Positions 44,774 to 53,647 of a stretch of 64,000 nucleotides of DNA are shown in pieces. Within the stretch, counting starts at the first letter, position 1; each line of letters begins with the position of its first letter. The notes under the pieces were generated by a model. That model ran no database searches. It was not told where the DNA came from and worked only from the letters and a program-made list of their open reading frames with translations. Source of the DNA: Opitutales bacterium (lineage in GTDB: Bacteria; Verrucomicrobiota; Verrucomicrobiia; Opitutales; Intestinicryptomonadaceae); contig SUVP01000001.1 in assembly GCA_015061945.1 (NCBI GenBank), positions 372,001 through 436,000 of the forward strand. The letters run 5' to 3'. A program made the position numbers and the translations under genes.

Positions 44774-45826
44774 ATGAAGAGAATTTTCTTATCACTTGCA
44801 ATTATAATGCAATCGGCAATTGTGTCGCTTTCGGCAAATCTGCCAAACGATTATTTGGCACTTGCCATACAAAATTTTCCTGCCGAAAAACAAAAACCAA
44901 ACGTCGCAAAAAAATATTATCAAGCTTGGGTGCTGGCAGTAAATCCACAAAACAAGTCAGAACTTTTCGATGCAACAAAAAAACTTTTGCAAGCATCGCC
45001 AAAAGATATTGCGAGCCTCACGACAAAAAACGGTGCAAAACGTGCAGTAAAATTTATTAAAGCATCGGGTATAAAGTTGGATGACTTGAAGTCGGCAACG
45101 GCTGTTCAGCTCGGCGACAAATATGCGGTAATTTATCAGTTGCCAAAAAAATCTCGCTTGCGAGAAGGTATGAACTTTTTTGTTTTTGAATACCAAAACG
45201 ACAAGCTTGTCTACAACCCTTCGTTCACCGATCCACTCTTGACTCTGCTTGCAACGTGCGATTTTAAAAATCCGCAAAACGCTTCCAAAATCGGCTTCAA
45301 GACATTTAACGATAGCGACAAAATCACTTGCGAAAATCTCGCAAAAGCAAACCTTCCATTTGTCTGTTTTAAAAATGGTGCTCTCGTTTCAGAAGAAAAA
45401 ATCGCTGGTGTAGATAACCTCGCTCCAGCAAAGTTTTATCGCAACGCACAAGATGTATTCTACGCCTGGAAACTCGACGATTACACTGCGTTTATGACAG
45501 CTCCAAGCAAAGATAAATTCAATTCGCAATTCAAATCTATGAGCGACGCTGAACGCAAACAAGTTCTCGGCGAATACTTCCAATGGAAAAAACAATATCA
45601 TAAAGTTCTCGACGCTGGCGAACATACCTTGATTTTATTCTCACGCCATAAGCCACAATGCGAACCATACGACGACACTGCGTATCTGCAAAATAATGGC
45701 GGAAAATTTGCAATCACAAAATTCGGAGCAGAAAAATCGCCCCTCGATATGTTCTTTGCAAAATACATTTATCCAAAAAATCAATATCTGAAATTGATTT
45801 CAAAAAAATATAGCAACACAAAATAA
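44774..45826 (+). CDS. Secreted protein of unknown function
   Basis: I do not recognise this 350-aa protein. It has a clear signal peptide (KRIFLSLAIIMQSAIVSLSA) and a lysine-rich, apparently globular mature part with no obvious repeats or membrane segments. There are three cysteines (in TCDFKNP, KITCENLA and FVCFKNG) plus one in KPQCEPYD. Aromatic-rich stretches such as YAWKLDDYTAFM and EYFQWKKQYHKV could be ligand-binding. It begins 2 nt after rlmH and ends 2 nt before lutA, so it sits within the operon. The context with SulP and lactate oxidation gives no firm function. Confidence 0.8.
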   Translation: MKRIFLSLAIIMQSAIVSLSANLPNDYLALAIQNFPAEKQKPNVAKKYYQAWVLAVNPQNKSELFDATKKLLQASPKDIASLTTKNGAKRAVKFIKASGIKLDDLKSATAVQLGDKYAVIYQLPKKSRLREGMNFFVFEYQNDKLVYNPSFTDPLLTLLATCDFKNPQNASKIGFKTFNDSDKITCENLAKANLPFVCFKNGALVSEEKIAGVDNLAPAKFYRNAQDVFYAWKLDDYTAFMTAPSKDKFNSQFKSMSDAERKQVLGEYFQWKKQYHKVLDAGEHTLILFSRHKPQCEPYDDTAYLQNNGGKFAITKFGAEKSPLDMFFAKYIYPKNQYLKLISKKYSNTK

Positions 45827-45828
45827 AA

Positions 45829-46605
45829 ATGTTTACACCTCCCGAAAATAGAGTCAAAGGTGGCACTGTCAATTTTATGGCAACGTGCCTTTGCGATTCA
45901 ATTTTTAGCGACGCCGCACAATGTGCAGTATCACTGCTCAAACGCTATGGAGCAAAAGTTGAATTCCCTAAAAATCAAACTTGTTGCGGTCAGCCAGCTT
46001 TTAATAGTGGCGACTTCGCAAGTGCAAGAAAAGTTATAATGCACACAATCGACGTATTCTCCGAAAACGATTACCCTGTGATTGTTCCCAGTGCGTCGTG
46101 TGCGGCAATGCTTTTCCATTCATCGAAAATCGCTTTCCGCGAAGCCGACAAAGCAATGCGTGATAAGGTCGACGCCTTTGCAAATCGTGTTTGGGAACTT
46201 TGCGATTATTTGGTAAACGCAATGGGAGTAGAAAAAATCGAAGGTTCGCTCAAAGCAAAAATCGCTGTGCATAACTCGTGCCATAGCAAAGGTACTGGCA
46301 CGCCCGACGCACTCAAAAAACTTCTCTCATCGATTGATGGAGTCGAATTGTTAGATTTTGAAAATTCCGACTCTTGCTGTGGTTTTGGCGGAACATTTTC
46401 GGTTGTATTCCCACAAATTTCGTCTGAACTTGGACTTCAAAAAGTAAAGTGCATATCAGCTGTAAAGCCCGATATTATCTGTGCTGCCGACACCTCGTGC
46501 TTACTTCACCAAAAAGGAATTGCAGATAAAAATGGTATCGCATACCCCGCGCAACACGCAGTACAAGTATTCTGCAAAGCGATTGAAAACGGAGGGAAAA
46601 TCTAA
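45829..46605 (+). CDS. lutA: L-lactate utilisation protein A (CCG-domain iron-sulfur protein)
   Basis: A subunit of the LutABC complex that oxidises L-lactate to pyruvate. The 258-aa protein is made of two cysteine-rich CCG domains: TCLCDSIFSD with CCGQPAFNSGDF in the first half, and NSCHSKGTGTP with the SDSCCGFGGTFS motif in the second. This is the LutA/YkgE pattern. Its stop overlaps the lutB start (TAATG at 46603-46607). The neighbours lutB and lutC confirm the assignment. Confidence 0.93.
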   Translation: MFTPPENRVKGGTVNFMATCLCDSIFSDAAQCAVSLLKRYGAKVEFPKNQTCCGQPAFNSGDFASARKVIMHTIDVFSENDYPVIVPSASCAAMLFHSSKIAFREADKAMRDKVDAFANRVWELCDYLVNAMGVEKIEGSLKAKIAVHNSCHSKGTGTPDALKKLLSSIDGVELLDFENSDSCCGFGGTFSVVFPQISSELGLQKVKCISAVKPDIICAADTSCLLHQKGIADKNGIAYPAQHAVQVFCKAIENGGKI

Positions 46606-47978
46606 TGGCTATTCAACCAATCGATAAATTTTGCGAAACGCTCGACCCTATCGTAAAAAACGCTGTTACAATCGCAAGTATCGGCAGTACGATAGGCAGA
46701 GAGAAAACGCTCGCCGAAGCGTATCCAGAAGAGAACAAAGCAGAGCATCTCCGCAACCTCGCCAATCAGATTCGTGCGATTAAGCCGTCTGAGAATTTCG
46801 AGAAAGCTGTAAATTCGCTCGAGAAAAATGGTATAAAAGTTCTCTTTGCATCCGACGCAGAAGAAGCACAAGAGCTGATTCTGAAAATCATAAAAGAGAA
46901 AAATGCGAAGAATGTTGTCAAAGTAAAATCGATGACAACCGAAGAAATTGAGCTAAACCATTTCCTCGAAAAAAATGGAATCGAAGCCGTTGAAACAGAC
47001 CTTGGCGAGCTAATCATTCAAATTGATAACGAACGTCCATCGCACATCGTAAAGCCCGCAATCCACCGACGCCGAGACGATATCGCACGTTCATTTGAAA
47101 AACATAAGATTGCCCCATACGACGAAGAACCAACGCATATCACACTCAATGCGAGAAAATATCTGCGTCGAAAATATTTTGGTGCCGATGTTGTCATAAG
47201 CGGTGCAAATTACGTCCTCGCAGAAGAAGGTGCAATCGTGTTGGCTACAAATGAAGGCAACTCTCGATTCTCAATGGCTGGGGCAAAAACGCATATCGCT
47301 ATTGCCGGATTTGAAAAAGTCATTCCGTCCTCGAGAGAACTTTCCGTATTTTTGAATCTTCTCGGCAGAAGTGCAACTGGTCAACATAGTACGGTTTATA
47401 CCGACTTTGTGCGTGGTGCGGGTTCTGCAAAAAATAGCCCCGAAGAAATGTATGTGATTTTCCTCGATAACGGCAGAAGTAAAATTCTCGGAAGTGAATT
47501 TGCTGAAATCCTCAAGTGTATGCGATGCGGTGCGTGTATGAACCGTTGCCCTGTTTTCCGACTTGTCGGTGGACACGCATATCGTGCAGTTTACCCAGGA
47601 CCGTTGGGAATTGTACTCTCGCCACTATTGGCAAAAGACATCGCCGAATATGCCGATTTGCCCAAAGCTTGCACACTCTGTGGCGGTTGTGCAGAAGTTT
47701 GCCCCGCAAAAATTCCGCTCCCCGACCTCATCTTGAAGATGCGTGATAAGGTGAAAAAAGAAAACGCAAAAGTTGCAAACGATATCAACTTTAAAGCGTG
47801 GGCAATCCTTGCGTCGAGCCCAAAACTTTGGCGTTTAGCGATGCCTTTTAATCGTTTGGCAAACCTCGTTCCGTTGAACTTGTTTAAAGTTGGTCCACTC
47901 GGACGCTGGTTAAAAACTCGTACACTTCCAAAATTCAATGGCGGAAAATTCAGAAAGTGGTTCTCGAAAAATGGATAA
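46605..47978 (+). CDS. lutB: L-lactate utilisation iron-sulfur protein B
   Basis: The LutB/YkgF subunit has 457 aa. The N-terminal LUD domain (~60-270) includes KSMTTEEIELNHFLEKNGIEAVETDLGE, the RRDDIARSFEKH region and VVISGANYVLAEEGAIVLATNEGN. Two [4Fe-4S] motifs follow: CMRCGACMNRCPVF at about 305-318 and CTLCGGCAEVCPAKIPL near 355. The C-terminal region (~400-457) is typical of LutB. It overlaps lutC by 8 nt. Together with LutA and LutC it forms a flavin-independent lactate dehydrogenase system. Confidence 0.95.
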   Translation: MAIQPIDKFCETLDPIVKNAVTIASIGSTIGREKTLAEAYPEENKAEHLRNLANQIRAIKPSENFEKAVNSLEKNGIKVLFASDAEEAQELILKIIKEKNAKNVVKVKSMTTEEIELNHFLEKNGIEAVETDLGELIIQIDNERPSHIVKPAIHRRRDDIARSFEKHKIAPYDEEPTHITLNARKYLRRKYFGADVVISGANYVLAEEGAIVLATNEGNSRFSMAGAKTHIAIAGFEKVIPSSRELSVFLNLLGRSATGQHSTVYTDFVRGAGSAKNSPEEMYVIFLDNGRSKILGSEFAEILKCMRCGACMNRCPVFRLVGGHAYRAVYPGPLGIVLSPLLAKDIAEYADLPKACTLCGGCAEVCPAKIPLPDLILKMRDKVKKENAKVANDINFKAWAILASSPKLWRLAMPFNRLANLVPLNLFKVGPLGRWLKTRTLPKFNGGKFRKWFSKNG

Positions 47979-48567
47979 AGAAAGTTTTATAAAAAGAATA
48001 AAAGAAGCCGCAAAATCGCTCGTGGACGTGTCGCTCCCCGAGTATACAAAGGCTGATACAACTTCAACAACCGCAACAGCAGGCGGTGCAAAAGAAGCGT
48101 TTGTGCGAAACTTCACAAACAACCACGGCAACGTGTTTGAAAGCCAATCGGCACTAATCCAATTCTTGAAAGACAAAGGTTGTAAGCGTGGTGTCGCCGA
48201 TGTAAAACTCGCCGACACACTCGGTCTTGAAAATGAGTTTGAACTCGTTCGTGAGTTCGACCGCGACAATCCTGAAATTTACGATTTCGGTATTAGCAAA
48301 GCATCTATGGCAATCGGCGAAAATGGTGGAATTGTCCTCAAGGATAAAGATACTGCCGACAGAATGGCGACAATCGCACCATGGCTACATATCGCAGTTC
48401 TCGATGAATCGGACATCGTACCGACGATAACCGACGCACTCGAAAAAACAATCGATAGCCCATACGCTATTTGGATTACAGGTCCGTCAAAAACGACTGA
48501 TGTCGAAGGCGTGCTTGTTGAAGGCGTACATGGTCCCGGCGTTCAAATCTGCTTCATAAAAAAATAG
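47971..48567 (+). CDS. lutC: Lactate utilisation protein C (LUD domain)
   Basis: The third Lut subunit has a 198-aa LUD domain (MDKESFIKRIKEAAKSLVD start, FVRNFTNNHGNVFES, GISKASMAIGENGGIVL, and the C-terminal TDVEGVLVEGVHGPGVQICFI). The ATG at 47971 lies inside the last codons of lutB. An in-frame ATG at 47938 would overlap lutB by 41 nt and add residues not in the family. It is the last gene of the operon and is followed by a strong terminator. Confidence 0.93.
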   Translation: MDKESFIKRIKEAAKSLVDVSLPEYTKADTTSTTATAGGAKEAFVRNFTNNHGNVFESQSALIQFLKDKGCKRGVADVKLADTLGLENEFELVREFDRDNPEIYDFGISKASMAIGENGGIVLKDKDTADRMATIAPWLHIAVLDESDIVPTITDALEKTIDSPYAIWITGPSKTTDVEGVLVEGVHGPGVQICFIKK

Positions 48568-48620
48568 GACGCAATTTGCACAAAAATTGAGATTGAAATA
48601 ACATTGTCTCACGCAAAACA

Positions 48621-48657
48621 AAAAGCTCGCAGTTGAATTTTCTGCGAGCTTTTTTTG
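48621..48657 (+). terminator. Terminator of the sulP-lut operon
   Basis: A 9-bp stem AGCTCGCAG / CTGCGAGCT (48624-48632, 48642-48650) is flanked by AAAA and seven T residues. Confidence 0.9.
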
Positions 48658-48738
48658 ATTAAAATTTTTGCGTTAGACAACAACTGCTAATTCCGGTGCC
48701 GCCCGAACTCAGCCCCGTCCCGATAATTCTGTCTTCGT

Positions 48739-49278
48739 CTATCTTGAAGCGGCTTTTTCTTCGGTAGAACCATATTTTTTAAGAGAGTTTGCATAACTTT
48801 TTATCCGCTCTTTAAAATGTTTTTTTACTTCGTCTATGTCGCGGGCGTTCCATAGTACGTCCGAAAAAATTTCGGATTCGCCTGCATCCAATCTAATCGC
48901 CCTTTCTATAAACTTCATCGCTTCGACGAATTTCGGATGAGTTTTATATCTGGACATATGTTGTATGGAACATTTCGCAAATGCCCTATCATAAGGAATC
49001 GTATCTATATCTCCAGGATACGATATGTAATACGCCAGAACCACCAATCTTGCATATACATACGGATCAGTTATTTTATTTATTATATCCTCTGTAAAAT
49101 TATTTTTATCCGTATAAATATTGTCAATGTTCATCGAGTTGATTTCATTGAGAATTGATAAAACTCTGGAAACATCAGATTGTTTTTTTTTGCATTCGGG
49201 AATTCCTGCATAACCTGTAAAACAACAGGTAAAAACAAATATCAAAAAAATATTTATTACTTTCATAACTTGACTCAT
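48739..49278 (-). CDS. Putative periplasmic immunity-type protein (unknown family)
   Basis: I do not recognise this 179-aa protein. It has a signal peptide (MKVINIFLIFVFTCCFTGYA after four extra residues) and a helical, charged mature part. The start ATG at 49278 overlaps the TGA of an upstream reading frame (ATGA, 49275-49278) that codes for an L,D-transpeptidase-like toxin domain. An exported protein directly after a periplasm-acting toxin is the usual position of an immunity protein (as with Tlde1/Tldi1), so that is my inference. Codon use and the ragged surroundings suggest acquired DNA. A shorter start at 49266 is possible. Confidence 0.6.
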   Translation of the reverse strand: MSQVMKVINIFLIFVFTCCFTGYAGIPECKKKQSDVSRVLSILNEINSMNIDNIYTDKNNFTEDIINKITDPYVYARLVVLAYYISYPGDIDTIPYDRAFAKCSIQHMSRYKTHPKFVEAMKFIERAIRLDAGESEIFSDVLWNARDIDEVKKHFKERIKSYANSLKKYGSTEEKAASR

Positions 49279-49649
49279 TTTTCTATTACAATCAATATAC
49301 CCGTGTATTTATCATTAGGTTTGTCTGGGAATGGTGCGATTGTTGGGGTGTTGTTTAACGTTTTTTCTATATCCTTCCATTCATTTTCATTTCGAACCGT
49401 AACACATCCATCCGATCGTATTCCTTGATGCAAGTTAAATCCGCTTCTTTCGACAATGCCTCCATCGGATGTTTCTACGGGGATACCCGTATATCCATAT
49501 GTTCCGTCTGCTCTTTTCCCGTATAAAGAATACCATCCTGAATGGCGACTCCCTTGTTCGCCAATATAATAGCTTCCTTCTGGAATAGGGCCTTTGTTAG
49601 GAACATCTTGTCCATATAGTTTTCCATTTTCGTCAATTTTGCCTGAAAA
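49275..49649 (-). pseudogene. Truncated L,D-transpeptidase-like (DUF2778/Tlde1-like) toxin C-terminus
   Basis: An open frame of 124 codons without any ATG, GTG or TTG near its beginning, bounded upstream by TGA (49650-49652). The translation has the hallmarks of the DUF2778/Tlde1-like L,D-transpeptidase fold: NKGPIPEGSYYIGEQ, then GFNLHQGIRSDGCVTV with the His (codon 74) and Cys (codon 82) of the active site, and a terminal beta strand. In T6SS and polymorphic toxins such domains attack peptidoglycan in the target periplasm. Adding one T in the TTTT at 49646-49649 would join it to a preceding frame (LNHNCYQLGIAGVDF) that starts right after the ABC exporter stop. It is therefore a frameshifted or decapitated remnant. 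Confidence 0.6.
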
Positions 49650-49686
49650 TCAACTCCCGCAATTCCTAATTGGTAACAGTTGTGGT

Positions 49687-51450
49687 TTAACAACCCATAA
49701 TCTGCTTGTCGTAAAGAGCTTTGTATGTCGGACAAGTTTTGTATAGTTCGTCGTGCGAGCCGAATCCGACAATATTGCCTTCGTCAAATACGATAATCTT
49801 TTGCACATTGCGAATTGTGCTGAATCGGTGTGCAATGATAAACATCGTACGCGATTGCATAAGGTTGTCGATAGCCTTTTGAATGAACGCTTCGCTATTG
49901 ACGTCGAGTGCGGAGGTCGCTTCGTCGAGAACAAGAATTGGCGGATTTTTCAAGAACACACGAGCTATTGCAATACGTTGTTTTTGTCCACCCGAGAGCC
50001 TGTCGCCACGTTCGCCCACGCAAGTATCGTAGCCATTTTCAAGCTCCATAATAAAGTCGTGTGCATAGGCAGCTTTTGCGGCTTCATAAACTTCTTCCTT
50101 TGTCGCATCGGGCTTTGCGAGAGCAATGTTGTTGTAGACAGTGTCGTTAAAAAGCACGGGATATTGCGGAACTGAACCCAGATTTTTACGCAAATCGAAA
50201 GAGCTCATATCTTTCAAATTGATACCATCAATAGAGACCGAACCACTTGTTGGATCGTAAAAACGCATAGCGAGCTTTGCAAAAGTACTCTTGCCCGCCC
50301 CCGACGCACCGACGAGTGCACAACTTGTACCGGCTGGAATTGTGATAGTAGCATTGTGCAAAACAGGCTTGTCAGCATACGCAAAATTAACGTTATCGAA
50401 TTTAATTTCGCCACGCAACGCACCAACTTTCACAGGATTCTCTGGCTCTGGGACAGTCGACACATAATCGAGCACTTCATTAAGACGTTCAAACGACGGA
50501 GTGATTTTGATGAAATCAGTCACCATACGAACGATACGTTTAATCGGGTCGATAGTAAAATACAACGCCATACCAATCGCCGCAAAAGTTTCAAAACCAA
50601 TCTTTGCCTTGTATGCGTATACAAATGTTATCGACACCATTGTCGCAGCGAGAAATTCCATCATTGGCTGTTGCATAAGTTCAAATTTTGCAATCTTAAG
50701 CATCAAGTTTTGAACTTTTATATTTGTCTTATTGAATTTTTCTTTCTGCGAATTTTGCAAATTAAAAATTCTAACTTCGTGCGATGCCGCCAAATTTTCA
50801 TTAAACTGTTGAGCAATATCGCCAGTCGATTCTTGCGACATTTTCGCATATCGTTTAAAATTCTTACGCACTAACTGAACTGGAATAATACAAAACGGCA
50901 CAGCCGCTATGAACACGAGCAAGAAAACTACTTCGCCTTGCGTTAAGCACATATAAACAAGGAACGATAACGCACCTATCACTTGGACTGGCTGACGCAA
51001 CATTTCAGACGCAAACGAGAGTAAGATTGTCTGAACAAGAGCAGTATCGCTTGTGAGTCTGACAAACAAGTCACCAGTTGTGTGTTTGTCGAAAAAAGAG
51101 AGGGGGTAATCTTGCACCGACGAAAACAAATCGTACTTAATTGAACGCAAAACATCAAGCGAGACAAAGCTCATCAAATATCCACTGAAATAACCAGTTA
51201 TGGCACGCACCAAAAAAATAAATGGTATGAACATTGCCACTCCAAAGACGTGCCAAAGAGTATAAGTTGTCCCATCAGATGGATTAAATATTTCTTTTAA
51301 AACATATTTAAAGATAGCAGGCATACCGAATCCGCTGGATGCTCCGAAAAGAAGCCCCAAAAACAACGCCAACACTAAATACCACACACGCGGTTTTACA
51401 TATTTTATATATCGAGAATATTTTTTCATTATGCCATTTATTGTGGACAT
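49687..51450 (-). CDS. MsbA-like ABC exporter (fused permease-ATPase)
   Basis: The 587-aa half-transporter has six transmembrane helices (residues ~22-315) and a nucleotide-binding domain (~340-585). The latter has Walker A VGASGAGKSTF, Q-loop PQYPVLFND, signature LSGGQKQRIAIAR, Walker B ILVLDEATSALD and the AHRFSTI His. The layout is that of MsbA-type homodimeric lipid or drug exporters. An alternative start MKKYSRYIKYV lies 7 codons in (51429). It is next to a toxin-domain remnant downstream and divergent from the pse cluster. The substrate is unknown; lipid A, a lipid-linked glycan or a drug are all possible. Confidence 0.92.
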   Translation of the reverse strand: MSTINGIMKKYSRYIKYVKPRVWYLVLALFLGLLFGASSGFGMPAIFKYVLKEIFNPSDGTTYTLWHVFGVAMFIPFIFLVRAITGYFSGYLMSFVSLDVLRSIKYDLFSSVQDYPLSFFDKHTTGDLFVRLTSDTALVQTILLSFASEMLRQPVQVIGALSFLVYMCLTQGEVVFLLVFIAAVPFCIIPVQLVRKNFKRYAKMSQESTGDIAQQFNENLAASHEVRIFNLQNSQKEKFNKTNIKVQNLMLKIAKFELMQQPMMEFLAATMVSITFVYAYKAKIGFETFAAIGMALYFTIDPIKRIVRMVTDFIKITPSFERLNEVLDYVSTVPEPENPVKVGALRGEIKFDNVNFAYADKPVLHNATITIPAGTSCALVGASGAGKSTFAKLAMRFYDPTSGSVSIDGINLKDMSSFDLRKNLGSVPQYPVLFNDTVYNNIALAKPDATKEEVYEAAKAAYAHDFIMELENGYDTCVGERGDRLSGGQKQRIAIARVFLKNPPILVLDEATSALDVNSEAFIQKAIDNLMQSRTMFIIAHRFSTIRNVQKIIVFDEGNIVGFGSHDELYKTCPTYKALYDKQIMGC

Positions 51451-51551
51451 TTATTTTTTTATTGCAACAAATCTTATGAGATTCAGAATTTTTACATAAA
51501 AGCTGACGATATTTCTTGAAAAAGAAACACAAAAATGAAAGACTGAAATCA

Positions 51552-52544
51552 ATGTTAGACAATAAGACAATTTTAATCACAGGTGGAACAGGATCTTTCG
51601 GAAAAAAATTTACAGCTACTGTACTTGCGAAATTTCCGAATGTAAAAAAAATCATCATATATTCGAGAGATGAATTTAAGCAATTTATGATGCAAAACAT
51701 GCCGGAATTCAAACCGCATCTAGAAAAACTTAGATTCTTTATTGGCGATGTAAGAGATAAAGAACGTATGATGCGTGCATTTGAAGGAGTGGATATTGTC
51801 GTACATGCAGCAGCCTTAAAACAAGTTCCAGCATGCGAATATAATCCGTTTGAAGCAATAAAAACAAATATTCACGGAGCACAAAACGTTATTGATTGTG
51901 CGATCGATAGAGGTGTAAAAAAAGTCGTCGCTCTCTCGACAGATAAAGCATGTGCACCAATCAATTTGTATGGGGCAACAAAACTTTGTTCAGATAAGTT
52001 ATTTATTGCTGGTAATGCATATTGTGGAGACAAAGATACAAGATTTGCTGTCGTTCGTTATGGGAACGTCGCAGGTTCGCGTGGATCAGTTATTCCATTT
52101 TTCAAAAAACTTGTAGAAGAAGGTGCTAAAGAATTGCCAATTACTGATATGAGAATGACTCGCTTTTGGCTTAAGCTTGAGCAAGCAGTAGAAATGGTAA
52201 TTGAATCAATCGGACATATGCAAGGAGGAGAACTATACGTTAAGAAAATCCCATCGATGCATATGCCTGAACTCGCAGAAGCTATTGCACCTGATTTGAA
52301 AACAGTAGAAGTTGGAATTCGCCCTGGAGAAAAAATCCATGAGCAAATGATAACAAAAGAAGATGCTCCTAACACAATCGAGTACAATGATTATTACATC
52401 ATCCTGCCTCAAATTGATTTAAAAAATATAGAATATAAATATCCAAATGCTAAAAAAGTCGCACCTGATTTTGAATATCATTCTGGGAACAATACCCAAT
52501 GGTTATCGGTCGATGACATGAGAAATCTTATTAAGGATCTCTAA
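51552..52544 (+). CDS. pseB: UDP-N-acetylglucosamine 4,6-dehydratase (inverting)
   Basis: The first enzyme of CMP-pseudaminic acid synthesis: 4,6-dehydration with 5-epimerisation of UDP-GlcNAc. The ATG at 51552 gives 330 aa (MLDNKTILITGGTGSFGKKF). The SDR Rossmann motif is ITGGTGSFG. YSRDEFKQ, GDVRDKERM, the AALKQVPACEYNPFEAIKTNI block, STDKACAPINLYGATKL (YxxxK with modified position) and RYGNVAGSRGSVIPFF are characteristic of PseB/FlaA1. It leads pseB-pseC-pseF-TIM barrel-pseH/I with 2-nt or overlapping junctions. Confidence 0.95.
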   Translation: MLDNKTILITGGTGSFGKKFTATVLAKFPNVKKIIIYSRDEFKQFMMQNMPEFKPHLEKLRFFIGDVRDKERMMRAFEGVDIVVHAAALKQVPACEYNPFEAIKTNIHGAQNVIDCAIDRGVKKVVALSTDKACAPINLYGATKLCSDKLFIAGNAYCGDKDTRFAVVRYGNVAGSRGSVIPFFKKLVEEGAKELPITDMRMTRFWLKLEQAVEMVIESIGHMQGGELYVKKIPSMHMPELAEAIAPDLKTVEVGIRPGEKIHEQMITKEDAPNTIEYNDYYIILPQIDLKNIEYKYPNAKKVAPDFEYHSGNNTQWLSVDDMRNLIKDL

Positions 52545-52546
52545 TT

Positions 52547-53647
52547 ATGAAAAAATATCCTTACGGACGCCAATGTATCCAACAAGATGATATCAATGCG
52601 GTCGTAGAAGCCTTGTCGTCAGATTTCATAACATGTGGTCCTCGCGTTACGGAATTTGAAAAAGCAATATGTACATATACAGGTGCTAAATATTGCGTTG
52701 CAGTTTCAAACGGAACAGCCGCATTACATTTGGCAATGCTTGCATCTGATATAAAATCTGGCGATGAAGTTATTACATCTCCTATAACTTTTTTAGCCAG
52801 TGCAAATTGTGCAAAATTTTGCGGAGCAAATGTTGTTTTTGCAGACATAGAATCGGATACTGCAAATATTTCTGCAAGTGAAATAGAGAATAAAATAACT
52901 GCACAAACAAAAGCGATTATACCTGTTCATTTTGCAGGACAAAGTTGCGACATGGAGAAAATCTATGATATCGCAAAACGCAATAACATTATAGTTGTTG
53001 AAGACGCAGCACATGCTATTGGTTCGGATTATAAGAATACGAAAGTTGGATCATGCAAGTATTCCGATATGACAACATTTTCGTTTCATCCTGTAAAAAC
53101 AATAACAACAGGCGAAGGTGGAGCAATAACAACCAATAGTGAAACATTGTATAAAAAGTTGTTAGCATACAGAGCCCATGGAATGCATAAGGATGGTGAT
53201 ATGCTTACAGATTGGCGTTATGAGATGCGAGAACTCGGATATAATTATAGAATTACCGATGTTCAATGTGCATTAGGCTTGTCGCAAATGAAAAAACTCG
53301 ATTCGTTCAAAGCACGTCGGAGACAAATCGTAGATTTTTATAACAAAAACCTCGGACTTCCTCATTTGGTAGAAAAGGATTTTTCAAACGCATGTTTCCA
53401 TCTCTATCCGATACTAATCGAAAATAGAAAAGAGTTTTTTCATAAAGCACGTGAAGTTGGATTGATGCTTCAAATACATTATATCCCAATTTATCAGCAA
53501 CCATATTACGCTCAATTTGGATATAATCCTGCAGATTATCCGAATGCAGAAGCATATTACAAACGTTGCATTTCACTACCAGTATATCCTGATTTAACAG
53601 ATGAAGACCTCTGCGAAATAGTAAAAAGAATAAAAGAAATTTTATGA
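52547..53647 (+). CDS. pseC: UDP-4-amino-4,6-dideoxy-N-acetyl-beta-L-altrosamine transaminase
   Basis: A PLP-dependent aminotransferase of the DegT/DnrJ/EryC1 type, the second step of the pseudaminic acid pathway. The 366 aa include KYPYGRQCIQQDDINAVVEALSSDFITCGPRV at the start, AVSNGTAALHLAML, ITFLASANC, EDAAHAIGSDYK, FSFHPVKTITTGEGGAI with the PLP-binding Lys, and DVQCALGLSQMKKLD. It lies 2 nt after pseB and overlaps pseF by 4 nt (ATGA). Confidence 0.94.
   Translation: MKKYPYGRQCIQQDDINAVVEALSSDFITCGPRVTEFEKAICTYTGAKYCVAVSNGTAALHLAMLASDIKSGDEVITSPITFLASANCAKFCGANVVFADIESDTANISASEIENKITAQTKAIIPVHFAGQSCDMEKIYDIAKRNNIIVVEDAAHAIGSDYKNTKVGSCKYSDMTTFSFHPVKTITTGEGGAITTNSETLYKKLLAYRAHGMHKDGDMLTDWRYEMRELGYNYRITDVQCALGLSQMKKLDSFKARRRQIVDFYNKNLGLPHLVEKDFSNACFHLYPILIENRKEFFHKAREVGLMLQIHYIPIYQQPYYAQFGYNPADYPNAEAYYKRCISLPVYPDLTDEDLCEIVKRIKEIL

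Noticed and set aside
49475-49735. 86-codon minus-strand frame across the ABC exporter end and the toxin remnant
   Set aside because: Starts with TTG inside the exporter gene and, after the TTTT at 49646, runs in the wrong frame across the toxin domain. Only its middle part (LNHNCYQLGIAGVDF) may be a true piece of the former toxin; it is discussed with the remnant rather than as a gene.
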